Assembly (NCBI GenBank): GCA_963840095.1
Contig: CAWIXN010000002.1
Location: forward strand, 248,001 to 312,000
Length of the DNA stretch: 64,000 nt
Origin: DATBGO01 sp963840095
Lineage (GTDB): Bacteria > Actinomycetota > Actinomycetes > Streptosporangiales > Streptosporangiaceae
Direction: 5' to 3'
Of this stretch, positions 46,634-55,890 are shown in pieces. Below the pieces are notes generated by a model. It saw only the letters and a program-made list of their open reading frames with translations. It did no database searches and was not told where the DNA came from. The position numbers and the translations under genes were made by a program. The number at the start of each line of letters is the position of its first letter. The first letter of the stretch is position 1.

Positions 46634-46912
46634 ATGCCTCGTAGCCTGAAGAAGGGCCCTTTCGTGGACGACCACCTGATGAAGAAGGTGGACCTCCAGA
46701 ACGACAAGGGCAGTAAGAACGTCATCAAGACCTGGTCCCGCCGCTCCATGATCGTTCCGGCGATGCTGGGCCACACGATTGCCGTGCACGATGGCCGCAA
46801 GCACGTGCCGGTGTTCATCACCGAGTCGATGGTCGGGCACAAGCTCGGCGAGTTCGCGCCGACCCGCACGTTCCGCAGTCACGTCCGGGACGACCGGCGG
46901 AGCCGGCGCTAG
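46634..46912 (+). CDS. rpsS: 30S ribosomal protein S19
   Basis: 92 residues. PRSLKKGPFVDDHLMKKVDL and RSMIVPAMLGHTIAVHDGRK are diagnostic, with the C-terminal FAPTRTFRSHVRDD. Head of the 30S subunit. Confidence 0.98.
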   Translation: MPRSLKKGPFVDDHLMKKVDLQNDKGSKNVIKTWSRRSMIVPAMLGHTIAVHDGRKHVPVFITESMVGHKLGEFAPTRTFRSHVRDDRRSRR

Positions 46913-46974
46913 CGCGGCAGGCCGGAAGACAGATGAGGCCGGAAGACAGATCAAGAGAGCGAGAGAGCTAGGCG

Positions 46975-47339
46975 ATGGAAGCTAGGGCAAAGGCGCGGTA
47001 TGTGCGCGTCACGCCGCGGAAGGCCCGCCGGGTGGTGGACCTGATCCGCGGGATGCCTGCCGACCAGGCACAGGCGGCGCTCACCTTCGCGCCGCAGTCG
47101 GCGAGCGATCCCGTCGGCAAGGTGCTGGCCAGCGCGATCGCCAACGCCGAGCAGACGAGGCAGCTTGACGCCAGCTCGCTCGTGGTGAGCCGGGCCTGGG
47201 TGGACGAGGGACCGACGCTCAAGCGGTTCCGGCCTCGCGCGCAGGGCCGCGGCTACCGGATCAACAAGCGCACGAGCCACATCACGGTCGTGGTTTCCGA
47301 CCAGGGCCGTGCTTCGAAGAGCAGGGAGAGGACCCGCTA

Positions 47340-47340
<1 letters not shown>
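46975..47340 (+). CDS. rplV: 50S ribosomal protein L22
   Basis: 121 residues. EARAKARYVRVTPRKARRVV start and RAQGRGYRINKRTSHITVVV, whose loop lines the exit tunnel. Its stop overlaps the rpsC GTG by one base. Confidence 0.97.
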
Positions 47341-48182
<842 letters not shown>

Positions 48183-48185
48183 GAC

Positions 48186-48608
48186 GTGCTCATTCCGCGA
48201 CGGGTCAAGCACCGCAAGCAGCACCGGCCGGACCGGCACGGTGCCGCCAAGGGCGGCACCAGGGTGACGTTCGGCGAGTACGGCATCCAGGCGGTCGAGC
48301 ACTCCTACGTGACGAACAGGCAGATTGAGGCGGCCCGTATCGCCATGACCCGGCACATCCGCCGGGGCGGGAAGGTGTGGATCACCATCTATCCGGACCG
48401 GCCGCTGACCAAGAAGCCGGCCGAGACCCGGATGGGCTCCGGAAAGGGAGCGCCCGAGTGGTGGGTCGCCAACGTCAAGCCGGGCCGGGTCATGTTCGAG
48501 CTGTCGGGAGTCAGCGAGCCGGTGGCCCGGGAGGCCCTGCGCCGGGCGATGCACAAGCTCCCAATGAAATGCAAGTTCGTCAAGCGAGAAATGAGTGAGG
48601 CCGGATGA
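48186..48608 (+). CDS. rplP: 50S ribosomal protein L16
   Basis: 140 residues from GTG at 48186. LIPRRVKHRKQHRPDRHGAA and ITRHIRRGGKVWITIYPDRP-type sequence (here MTRHIRRGGKVWITIYPDRP), then RMGSGKGAPEWWVANVKPGR. Close to the A-site tRNA. Confidence 0.98.
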   Translation: MLIPRRVKHRKQHRPDRHGAAKGGTRVTFGEYGIQAVEHSYVTNRQIEAARIAMTRHIRRGGKVWITIYPDRPLTKKPAETRMGSGKGAPEWWVANVKPGRVMFELSGVSEPVAREALRRAMHKLPMKCKFVKREMSEAG

Positions 48609-48642
48609 GGCAGCGGTTCGGCGAACGAGAGGTCAGTGAGGC

Positions 48643-48885
48643 GTGATGGTGAAAGCTCTCGCCGCAGCGGATCTGCGGGCCTCGACGGAGGAAGAGCTCG
48701 ACATCAAGCTGGCGGAGGCGAAGATCGAGCTGTTCAACCTCCGGTTCCAGGCTGCGACCGGTCAGCTGGAAAGTCACGGACGGCTCCGCGCGGTGCGCAA
48801 GGAGATCGCCCGCATCTACACGGTGAAGCGCGAGCGCGAGCTCGGCATCGTGAGCGTGGCAGAGGAGGCGGAGGAAGATGAGTGA
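48643..48885 (+). CDS. rpmC: 50S ribosomal protein L29
   Basis: 80 residues from GTG at 48643, directly followed by an in-frame ATG that is an equally possible start. LRASTEEELDIKLAEAKIEL and FNLRFQAATGQLESHGRLRA form the two-helix hairpin. Its end overlaps the rpsQ start by 8 bp. Confidence 0.95.
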   Translation: MMVKALAAADLRASTEEELDIKLAEAKIELFNLRFQAATGQLESHGRLRAVRKEIARIYTVKRERELGIVSVAEEAEEDE

Positions 48886-49156
48886 CGACACCAGCGGCAC
48901 CGCCTCGCGAGGCTACCGCAAGGTGCGCGAGGGCCTGGTGGTCAGCGACAAGATGGACAAGACCGTTGTCGTGGTCGTCGAGGACCGGGTCAAGCACCCC
49001 AAGTACGGCAAGGTCATCCGCCGCACCAAGAAGTACACGGCGCATGACGGCGAGAACACCTGCGGGGTGGGCGACCGGGTGCTGCTGATGGAGACCAGGC
49101 CGATGTCGGCGACCAAGCGCTGGCGGGTGGCAGAAATCCTGGAGAAGGCCAAGTAA
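48878..49156 (+). CDS. rpsQ: 30S ribosomal protein S17
   Basis: 92 residues. GLVVSDKMDKTVVVVVEDRV, KHPKYGKVIRRTKKYTAHDG and RPMSATKRWRVAEILEKAK are typical OB-fold S17 sequence. Confidence 0.97.
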   Translation: MSDDTSGTASRGYRKVREGLVVSDKMDKTVVVVVEDRVKHPKYGKVIRRTKKYTAHDGENTCGVGDRVLLMETRPMSATKRWRVAEILEKAK

Positions 49157-49208
49157 ATCGCAACCCGCTGGTCCTCCCAGAGGCTGGCGTTATGAAGCAG
49201 GAGTTGAC

Positions 49209-49577
49209 GTGATCCAGCAGGAGTCGCGGCTCAAAGTCGCCGACAACACGGGTGCCAAGGAGATCCTCTGCATCCGGGTGCTCGGTGGCTCGGGCAGGCG
49301 ATACGCGGGCATCGGCGACGTCATCGTGGCCACGGTCAAGGATGCCCTGCCCGGCGCCGCGGTCAAGAAGGGCGACGTGGTCAAGGCCGTTGTGGTGCGC
49401 ACCCGCAAGGAGCGCCGCCGTGGCGACGGCTCCTACATCCGCTTCGACGAGAACGCCGCGGTCCTGATCAGGGACGGCGGGGACCCGCGCGGCACCCGCA
49501 TCTTCGGGCCGGTCGGGCGCGAGCTCAGGGAGAAGCGGTTCATGCGGATCATCTCGCTGGCGCCGGAGGTGCTGTGA
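49209..49577 (+). CDS. rplN: 50S ribosomal protein L14
   Basis: 122 residues from GTG at 49209 (IQQESRLKVADNTGAKEILC). VVVRTRKERRRGDGSYIRFD and GTRIFGPVGRELREKRFMRI are diagnostic. First gene of the spc cluster; its TGA overlaps the rplX ATG. Confidence 0.98.
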   Translation: MIQQESRLKVADNTGAKEILCIRVLGGSGRRYAGIGDVIVATVKDALPGAAVKKGDVVKAVVVRTRKERRRGDGSYIRFDENAAVLIRDGGDPRGTRIFGPVGRELREKRFMRIISLAPEVL

Positions 49578-49945
49578 TGAGCAGGAAGGCTGCAGTGGCA
49601 AGGAAAAACGGGCCGCGGGCGCCGGGCATGAAGATCAAGAAAGGCGACCGGGTCATGGTCATCGCGGGCCGGGACAACGGCCGTGAGGGCGTGGTCATCG
49701 CTGCCTTCCCTGACAAGCAGAAGCTGCTGGTCCAGGGCGTCAACATGATCAAGAAGAACACCAAGGTCGACTACCAGGGCAGGCGCGGCGCCAAGGAGGG
49801 CGGCATCGTCCACCAGGAGGCGTTCATCCACGTCAGCAACGTGCAGCTGATCGACGCGGAGACCAAGAAGCCCACCCGGGCCGGTTACAAGCTCGAGGAC
49901 GGCAAGAAAGTCCGGATCTCCCGGACCAGCGGTAAGGACATCTGA
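49577..49945 (+). CDS. rplX: 50S ribosomal protein L24
   Basis: 122 residues from ATG at 49577 (TGATG overlap, GGAGG seven bases upstream). MKIKKGDRVMVIAGRDNGRE KOW motif and the VNMIKKNTKV segment are typical. Initiates 50S assembly. Confidence 0.96.
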   Translation: MSRKAAVARKNGPRAPGMKIKKGDRVMVIAGRDNGREGVVIAAFPDKQKLLVQGVNMIKKNTKVDYQGRRGAKEGGIVHQEAFIHVSNVQLIDAETKKPTRAGYKLEDGKKVRISRTSGKDI

Positions 49946-50685
49946 TGGCTGCGGCAAAGACGAAGCAGGCGGCTGGCCGGGATGGCTCGGCGAGCGGGGC
50001 CGGGCGCGGCGGCGCGTCGGGCGGGTCCGGGCGCGGCGGCGCGGCGCAGGCCGCGGGCCGCGCGGCGGGCAAGACTGCCGACGGCGCGGCGCAGAGCGCG
50101 GGCGGCATCGCGGCGGGCAACGGCAGCGCGGTTCCGGCTCCGCCGCCCCGGCTGCGGGAGCGCTACCGGAGCGAGATCGCGCCCGCGCTGCGGGAAGAGT
50201 TCGGCTACGCCAACGTCATGCAGGTCCCCGGCCTGGCCAAGATCGTGGTGAACATGGGGGTCGGCGAGGCGGCCAGGGACGCCAAGCTGATCGACGGCGC
50301 GGTCAGGGATCTGGCCATCATCACCGGCCAAAAGCCGGCGGTGGCCCGGGCCAGGAAGTCGATCGCCCAGTTCAAGCTCAGGGAAGGCATGCCGATCGGT
50401 GCCCATGTCACGCTGCGCGGTACGCGGATGTGGGAGTTCTGCGACCGGATGCTGTCGATCGCGCTGCCCAGGATCCGCGACTTCCGCGGCCTTTCCGACC
50501 GCCAGTTCGACGGGCGCGGTAACTACACCTTCGGCCTCACCGAGCAGCTGATGTTCCACGAGATCGACCCGGACCAGGTGGACAGGCAGCGCGGCATGGA
50601 CGTGACCGTCGTCACCACCGCGACCAACGATGACGAGGGCCGTTCGCTGCTGCGGCGGCTCGGATTCCCGTTCAAGGAGATCTGA
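49945..50685 (+). CDS. rplE: 50S ribosomal protein L5 with Gly/Ala-rich N-terminal extension
   Basis: 246 residues; ATG overlaps the rplX stop (TGATG). The L5 core begins near residue 67 (PRLRERYRSEIAPALREEFG), then VPGLAKIVVNMGVGEAARD, ITGQKPAVARARKSIAQFKL and GRGNYTFGLTEQLMFHEIDP. The first about 65 residues are Gly/Ala/Ser/Arg low complexity and unusual for L5, which is normally about 180-190 residues. L5 binds 5S rRNA. Confidence 0.96.
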   Translation: MAAAKTKQAAGRDGSASGAGRGGASGGSGRGGAAQAAGRAAGKTADGAAQSAGGIAAGNGSAVPAPPPRLRERYRSEIAPALREEFGYANVMQVPGLAKIVVNMGVGEAARDAKLIDGAVRDLAIITGQKPAVARARKSIAQFKLREGMPIGAHVTLRGTRMWEFCDRMLSIALPRIRDFRGLSDRQFDGRGNYTFGLTEQLMFHEIDPDQVDRQRGMDVTVVTTATNDDEGRSLLRRLGFPFKEI

Positions 50686-50687
50686 CA

Positions 50688-50873
50688 GTGGCGAAGAAGA
50701 GCCTGATCGCCAAGGCCAAGCGGACGCCGAAGTACCACGTCCGCGCGTACACCAGATGCTCGCGGTGCGGGCGGCCCCGGGCCGTCTACCGCAGGTTCGG
50801 GCTCTGCCGGATCTGCTTCCGGACCCTGGCCCACCGCGGCGAGCTGCCGGGCATCACCAAGTCAAGCTGGTAG
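50688..50873 (+). CDS. rpsN: 30S ribosomal protein S14, zinc-binding type Z
   Basis: 61 residues from GTG at 50688. AKKSLIAKAKRTPKYHVRAY, then CSRCGRPRAVYRRFGLCRIC gives two CxxC pairs for zinc. Short C+ form of S14. Confidence 0.97.
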   Translation: MAKKSLIAKAKRTPKYHVRAYTRCSRCGRPRAVYRRFGLCRICFRTLAHRGELPGITKSSW

Positions 50874-50999
50874 CCGACTGGTGACCAGCACATCCGGGCG
50901 GGATCATGCCGCCGACCACGACCGACCTGGGCGCGACCAGCGCCCACCGACCACGCCGAAGGTCCCCAGGGAAACCGCGGCGAGGAGGGCCCGCAGGCC

Positions 51000-51398
51000 A
51001 TGACCATGACCGACCCGGTCGCAGACATGCTGACCCGGCTGCGCAATGCCAACTCGGCTTATCACGACGCCGTGACGATGCCGCATTCCAAGATCAAGGT
51101 GAACATCGCGGAGATCCTCCAGCAGGAGGGCTACATCGCCGGATGGCGCGTGGAAGACGCGCAGGTCGGTAAGAGCCTCGTGGTCGCGCTGAAGTTCGGG
51201 CCCAACCGTGAGCGCTCGATCGCCGGGCTCAAGCGGGTGTCCAAGCCAGGCCTGCGGGTGTACGCGAGGAAGGACAACCTGCCCCGGGTGCTCGGCGGCC
51301 TGGGCGTGGCCATCATCTCGACCTCGGCGGGGCTGATGACCGACAAGCAGGCGAACAAGCGCGGCGTGGGCGGGGAAGTCCTCGCCTACGTCTGGTAA
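51000..51398 (+). CDS. rpsH: 30S ribosomal protein S8
   Basis: 132 residues from ATG at 51000 (another in-frame ATG at 51006). TDPVADMLTRLRNANSAYHD, VSKPGLRVYARKDNLPRVLG and GVAIISTSAGLMTDKQANKR are typical. In E. coli S8 represses the spc operon. Confidence 0.97.
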   Translation: MTMTDPVADMLTRLRNANSAYHDAVTMPHSKIKVNIAEILQQEGYIAGWRVEDAQVGKSLVVALKFGPNRERSIAGLKRVSKPGLRVYARKDNLPRVLGGLGVAIISTSAGLMTDKQANKRGVGGEVLAYVW

Positions 51399-51407
51399 GG
51401 AGACCCG

Positions 51408-51944
51408 ATGTCACGAATCGGACGGATGCCCGTCGTGGTGCCGGACGGCGTCGACGTCACCATCAACGGCCGTGAGGTCAAGGTGCGCGGGCCGAAGGGC
51501 AGCCTCAGCCTGGAGGTAGCCCCACCGATCGAGGTCCGGCAGGATAACGGGGCGATCACGGTGACCAGGCCGAGCGATGAGGGCGAGATCAGGGCGCTGC
51601 ACGGGCTGTCCCGCTCGCTGATCGCCAACATGGTGACCGGCGTGACCGAGGGATACCGCAAGACCCTGGAGATCGTCGGCGTCGGCTACCGGGTCCAGGC
51701 CAGGGGCAAGGACCTGGAATTCGCGCTCGGTTACAGTCACCCGCTGCCGGTTTCCCCGCCCGAGGGGATCACCTTCCGGGTCGAGACGCCGACCAGGTTC
51801 GTGGTGGAGGGCATCGACAAGCAGCAGGTGGGCGAAGTAGCCGCCAATATCAGGAAGCTCCGCAAGCCGGACCCCTACAAGGGCAAGGGCGTGCGGTACC
51901 AGGGTGAGCAGATCCGCCGCAAGGTCGGGAAGGCTGGGAAGTAA
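51408..51944 (+). CDS. rplF: 50S ribosomal protein L6
   Basis: 178 residues. SRIGRMPVVVPDGVDVTING, GVTEGYRKTLEIVGVGYRVQ and the C-terminal PDPYKGKGVRYQGEQIRRKV are diagnostic. Near the sarcin-ricin loop. Confidence 0.98.
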   Translation: MSRIGRMPVVVPDGVDVTINGREVKVRGPKGSLSLEVAPPIEVRQDNGAITVTRPSDEGEIRALHGLSRSLIANMVTGVTEGYRKTLEIVGVGYRVQARGKDLEFALGYSHPLPVSPPEGITFRVETPTRFVVEGIDKQQVGEVAANIRKLRKPDPYKGKGVRYQGEQIRRKVGKAGK

Positions 51945-51947
51945 GGG

Positions 51948-52346
51948 ATGTCTGGCACCAGGACCCTGGGGCACGGTCGGGTCACCGGCCGGGCGAGCGC
52001 ACGCTCCGCCGCGCGCTCGCGCCGCCACCTGAGGGTAAGGAAGAAGGTCACCGGGAGCGCCGCGCGACCGCGCCTGGTCGTCACGCGCTCGGCCCGGCAC
52101 ATGTTCGTGCAGCTCGTCGACGACGTGACCGGCAGTACGCTGGTTTCCGCGTCGACCCTGGACGGGTCCATCCGCGGCTCGGCCGGGGATAAGACGGCCA
52201 AGGCGAAGCAGGTCGGCGCGCTGATCGCCGAGCGAGCTAGCCAGGCGGGCATCAGCGCCGCGGTCTTCGACCGCGGCGGCCATGCCTACCACGGCCGGAT
52301 CGCCGCCGTCGCCGATGGCGCGCGGGAAGGCGGGCTGGTCCTTTGA
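51948..52346 (+). CDS. rplR: 50S ribosomal protein L18
   Basis: 132 residues. The core RRHLRVRKKVTGSAARPRLV and TRSARHMFVQLVDD, then GALIAERASQAGISAAVFDR and YHGRIAAVADGAREGGL fit L18. The first about 25 residues (TRTLGHGRVTGRASARSAAR) are less conserved. Binds 5S rRNA with L5. Confidence 0.96.
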   Translation: MSGTRTLGHGRVTGRASARSAARSRRHLRVRKKVTGSAARPRLVVTRSARHMFVQLVDDVTGSTLVSASTLDGSIRGSAGDKTAKAKQVGALIAERASQAGISAAVFDRGGHAYHGRIAAVADGAREGGLVL

Positions 52347-52395
52347 CCCCGACGCATTCTTACTACGCGCATTCTCACGAGAAGAGGAAGATCTG

Positions 52396-53016
52396 ATGGC
52401 AGCAACACCGCGGCGCGGCGCCGGAGGCGGCGAACGTCGCGACCGCCGCGACGACCGCCGTGGCGGCGCAGCCGATAAGGGCACCGCTTACCTCGAGCGG
52501 GTGGTCACCATCAACCGGGTGGCCAAGGTCGTGCAGGGCGGCCGGCGATTCAGCTTCACCGCGCTGGTCGTGGTGGGCGACGGAAACGGCATGGTAGGCG
52601 TCGGGTACGGCAAGGCCAAGGAGGTGCCCGCGGCGATCGCCAAGGGCGTCGAGGCAGCCAAGAAGAGCTTCTTCAGGGTCCCGCGCATCGCGGGCACGAT
52701 CCCGCACACCGTGCAGGGCGAGGAGTCGGCCGGCGTCGTGCTGCTCAAGCCGGCCAGCCCAGGTACCGGCGTGATCGCCGGCGGCCCGGTGCGGGCCGTC
52801 CTCGAGTGCGCCGGCATCCACGATGTGCTCTCCAGGTCGCTCGGGTCGTCCAATCCGATCAATGTGGTGCACGCCACGGTCACGGCGCTGAAGAGCCTGA
52901 ACCGCCCGGAGGAGATCGCGGCGCGGCGCGGGCTGCCGATCGAGCACGTCGCCCCGGCGGCCATGCTGCGGGCCCGGGCTGCCGCGGCGGCCAGCGCGGC
53001 GCCGCAGAACAGCTGA
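52396..53016 (+). CDS. rpsE: 30S ribosomal protein S5
   Basis: 206 residues from ATG at 52396 after GAAGAGGAAG. Basic GERRDRRDDRRGGAADKGTA tail, then YLERVVTINRVAKVVQGGRR, VGVGYGKAKEVPAAIAKGVE and NPINVVHATVTALKSL. Accuracy protein of the 30S body. Confidence 0.97.
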   Translation: MAATPRRGAGGGERRDRRDDRRGGAADKGTAYLERVVTINRVAKVVQGGRRFSFTALVVVGDGNGMVGVGYGKAKEVPAAIAKGVEAAKKSFFRVPRIAGTIPHTVQGEESAGVVLLKPASPGTGVIAGGPVRAVLECAGIHDVLSRSLGSSNPINVVHATVTALKSLNRPEEIAARRGLPIEHVAPAAMLRARAAAAASAAPQNS

Positions 53017-53029
53017 GCGGAGCAGAGAA

Positions 53030-53212
53030 ATGGCAGAGTTGAGGGTCACCCAGACCAAGTCCAAGATCGGGGGCACCAAGGGGCAGCGGGATACGCTGCG
53101 CTCGCTCGGCCTCAGGCGGATCGGCGACGTGGTCACGAAGGCGGACCGGCCGGAGATCCGCGGTATGGTCCATGCGGTGCGCCACCTGGTCACCGTCGAG
53201 GAGGTTGACTGA
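53030..53212 (+). CDS. rpmD: 50S ribosomal protein L30
   Basis: 60 residues. RVTQTKSKIGGTKGQRDTLR and SLGLRRIGDVVTKADRPEIR are typical. One base before the rplO ATG. Confidence 0.97.
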   Translation: MAELRVTQTKSKIGGTKGQRDTLRSLGLRRIGDVVTKADRPEIRGMVHAVRHLVTVEEVD

Positions 53213-53213
53213 G

Positions 53214-53692
53214 ATGGCAGACGAGCAGGGCAGCACCCCCGGGGGCCGGGCCGGGCTCAAGCTCCATCACCTGCGGCCGGCCCAGGCGCGCGCACGGCGC
53301 GGACCCGGGTCGGCCGCGGCGAGGCGTCCAAGGGCAAGACGGCAGGCCGCGGTACCAAGGGCACGAAGGCACGCGGCCAGGTCGCCGGCGGTTTCGAGGG
53401 CGGCCAGATGCCGCTGCACCGCAGGCTCCCCAAGCTGAAGGGCTTCTCCAACCTGCGGTTCAAGACCACCTACCAGGTGGTGAACCTCGACCGGCTGGCC
53501 GCTCTCTACCCGGACGGCGGGGACGTGACCCCGGAGGACCTGGTAGCCAGGGGCGCGGTGCGGTCCGGCGAGATGGTCAAGGTCCTGGGCTCCGGCGACG
53601 CGGCTAGCGGGCTGCGGGTAACCGCGCACGCGTTCTCGGCGTCGGCCCGGGAGAAGATCACCGCGGCTGGCGGTACGGTCACTGAACTGTGA
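53214..53692 (+). pseudogene. rplO: 50S ribosomal protein L15, apparent -1 frameshift near codon 23
   Basis: The ATG at 53214 opens GLKLHHLRPA in one frame. From about 53282 the L15 sequence continues in another frame: PGARTARTRVGRGEASKGKT, AGRGTKGTKARGQVAGGFEG, GQMPLHRRLPKLKGF and NLRFKTTYQVVNLDRL, ending at the TGA at 53690-53692. Restoring one base at the GGCCC run (53279-53283) gives an uninterrupted L15 of about 159 residues. As read, the first frame gives an unrelated Arg-rich chain to 53438. L15 is nearly always kept and all neighbouring genes are intact, so a sequencing or assembly error is more likely than real loss. Confidence 0.93.
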
Positions 53693-53855
53693 CATGACCG
53701 GCCGAGCCGGTGGACAGGTAGCTGCGCAGCGTGGCTGTTCGAGTGCCGTCGGCGCGTTAGACTTCGGCGTGCATGTCGCGCTTGCGGCCACTGGGGCGCC
53801 GATCCCGTGACCAGGAGCGGCAGATGACGTTGACCCTTCGACTCAAGGACGGCGC

Positions 53856-55184
53856 ATGCTGACCGCGTTCCTCCGGGCCTTCCGGACTCCCGACCTGCGC
53901 AGGAAGCTGCTGTTCACGCTCTTCATCATCGCGATATTCCGGCTCGGCGCCGCACTGCCGACCCCCGGGATCTCGGAGAAGGCGGTCACCAGCTGCCTGG
54001 ACGCGGTGAACAGCAGCGGCCAGGCGGGACTGTTCCAGCTGGTCAACCTGTTCAGCGGCGGCGCCCTGCTGCGGCTGTCGGTCTTCGCGCTCGGCATCAT
54101 GCCTTACATCACCGCCAGCATCATCCTGCAGCTGCTGGCCGTGGTGATCCCGCGGCTCGAGACGCTGCGCCAGGAGGGGCAGAGCGGCCAGGCCAAGATT
54201 ACCCAGTACACCCGGTACCTCACGGTCGGCCTGGCCATCCTGCAGTCCACCGGCATCGTGGCGCTGGCCAGGTCGGGAAACCTGCCCGGGATGAGCGGCC
54301 AGGTACAGTGCGCCAACCTGATCCCGGACCAGTCGATCTTCAGGATCGGCACCATGGTCATTACGATGACCGCGGGTACCGCGGTCATCATGTGGCTCGG
54401 CGAGCTGATCACCGACCGCGGGGTCGGGAACGGCATGTCGCTGATCATCTTCACCCAGGTCATCGCCGTCATCCCGGGCGAGATGCTGGCCATCTACCGG
54501 CAGAAGCACGCGTTCGTGTTCGGCATCGTCCTGCTGGTCGGCATCTCCATCATCGGGTTCGTGGCTTTCATGGAGCAGGCGCAGCGGCGGATCCCGGTCC
54601 AGTACGCCAAGCGCATGGTGGGCCGCAAGATGTACGGCGGCACCTCAACCTACATCCCGCTCAAGGTGAACCAGGCGGGCGTCATCCCGGTCATCTTCGC
54701 CTCGTCGCTGCTCTACATCCCGCAGCTGGGAGCGCAGCTGTTCGGGCACGCGACGAGCGCGCACCCGGCAGGATGGGCGAACTGGGTCGAAGCGAACCTG
54801 GTGATCGGGGACGATCCGTACTACATGGCGATGTTCTTCATCCTCATCGTGTTCTTCACTTACTTCTACGTATCGATCACCTTCAACCCGACCGAAGTCG
54901 CCGACAACATGAAGAAATACGGCGGCTTCATCCCCGGCATCAGACCGGGCCGGCCGACTGCCGAGTACCTGAGCTATGTGCTCAGCCGGCTGACCGCGCC
55001 TGGCTCGGTCTACCTGGGCCTGGTCGCGCTCATCCCGATGGTTGCGATCGGCCTGGTCGGGGCCACGCAGCAGTTCCCCTTCGGCGGCACCAGCATCCTG
55101 ATCATGGTGGGGGTGGGCCTCGATACCGTGAAGCAGATCGAAAGCCAGTTGCAGCAGCGTAACTATGAGGGCTTCCTGCGGTAG
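53856..55184 (+). CDS. secY: preprotein translocase subunit SecY
   Basis: 442 residues with ten membrane helices. TAFLRAFRTPDLRRKLLFTL, GGALLRLSVFALGIMPYITA, QYAKRMVGRKMYGGTSTYIP and the NPTEVADNMKKYGGFIPGIR loop are diagnostic. Forms the protein-conducting channel with SecE. A 163-bp gap after rplO may hold its own promoter; its stop overlaps the adk GTG. Confidence 0.98.
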   Translation: MLTAFLRAFRTPDLRRKLLFTLFIIAIFRLGAALPTPGISEKAVTSCLDAVNSSGQAGLFQLVNLFSGGALLRLSVFALGIMPYITASIILQLLAVVIPRLETLRQEGQSGQAKITQYTRYLTVGLAILQSTGIVALARSGNLPGMSGQVQCANLIPDQSIFRIGTMVITMTAGTAVIMWLGELITDRGVGNGMSLIIFTQVIAVIPGEMLAIYRQKHAFVFGIVLLVGISIIGFVAFMEQAQRRIPVQYAKRMVGRKMYGGTSTYIPLKVNQAGVIPVIFASSLLYIPQLGAQLFGHATSAHPAGWANWVEANLVIGDDPYYMAMFFILIVFFTYFYVSITFNPTEVADNMKKYGGFIPGIRPGRPTAEYLSYVLSRLTAPGSVYLGLVALIPMVAIGLVGATQQFPFGGTSILIMVGVGLDTVKQIESQLQQRNYEGFLR

Positions 55185-55837
55185 TGCGCGTCGTCCTGGT
55201 CGGGCCCCCCGGTGCGGGAAAAGGGACTCAGGCCCAGTTCATAGCCTCACACCTGGCGATCCCGAAGATCTCGACAGGTGACATCTTCAGGTTCAACGTC
55301 AGTACGGGAACGGAGCTTGGCCGGCTCGCCAAGTCCTATATGGACCGCGGTGACCTGGTGCCTGACGAGGTCACGGTCGCGATGGTGTCCAGCAGGCTGC
55401 AGGAGGACGACGCGCAGGCCGGCTTCCTGCTCGACGGCTTCCCGCGGAACGTACCGCAGGCCGAGACACTGCAGAAGATGCTGACCGAGTGGGACGTCAG
55501 GCTGGATGTCGTGGTCGAGCTGGTCGTTGACGATGACGAGGTGGTCAGGCGGCTGTCCGGCCGGCGGACCTGCCGCCGGTGCGGGCGGGTCTGGCACGTG
55601 CTGTTCGACCCGCCGGCCCGCGGCCAGCTGTGCGACGACTGCGGCGGCGAGCTGTTCCAGCGCGATGACGACCGGGAACAGACCATCAGGCACCGCCTGG
55701 ACGTGTATCAGCTCCAGACTCAGCCGCTGATCGCGTTCTACGCGGACGAGGGAACGCTGCTGGGTATCGATGCCACTGGCCCGGTGGAGGAGATCACCGA
55801 CCGGGCGCTCGGTGCGCTGCGGCGCTTTGTCCGCTGA
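55184..55837 (+). CDS. adk: adenylate kinase (zinc LID form)
   Basis: 217 residues from GTG at 55184, sharing one base with the secY stop. P-loop VLVGPPGAGKGTQAQFI, ISTGDIFRFNV and LLDGFPRNVPQAE are present. The LID has CRRCGRVWHVLFDPP and CDDCGG, a four-Cys zinc site. Interconverts ATP, AMP and ADP. Confidence 0.97.
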   Translation: MRVVLVGPPGAGKGTQAQFIASHLAIPKISTGDIFRFNVSTGTELGRLAKSYMDRGDLVPDEVTVAMVSSRLQEDDAQAGFLLDGFPRNVPQAETLQKMLTEWDVRLDVVVELVVDDDEVVRRLSGRRTCRRCGRVWHVLFDPPARGQLCDDCGGELFQRDDDREQTIRHRLDVYQLQTQPLIAFYADEGTLLGIDATGPVEEITDRALGALRRFVR

Positions 55838-55890
55838 AGTCAGTCGCGCGCCACGCGGGTAACGTTTGCAGTACAGACCCCGGAGGCCAG

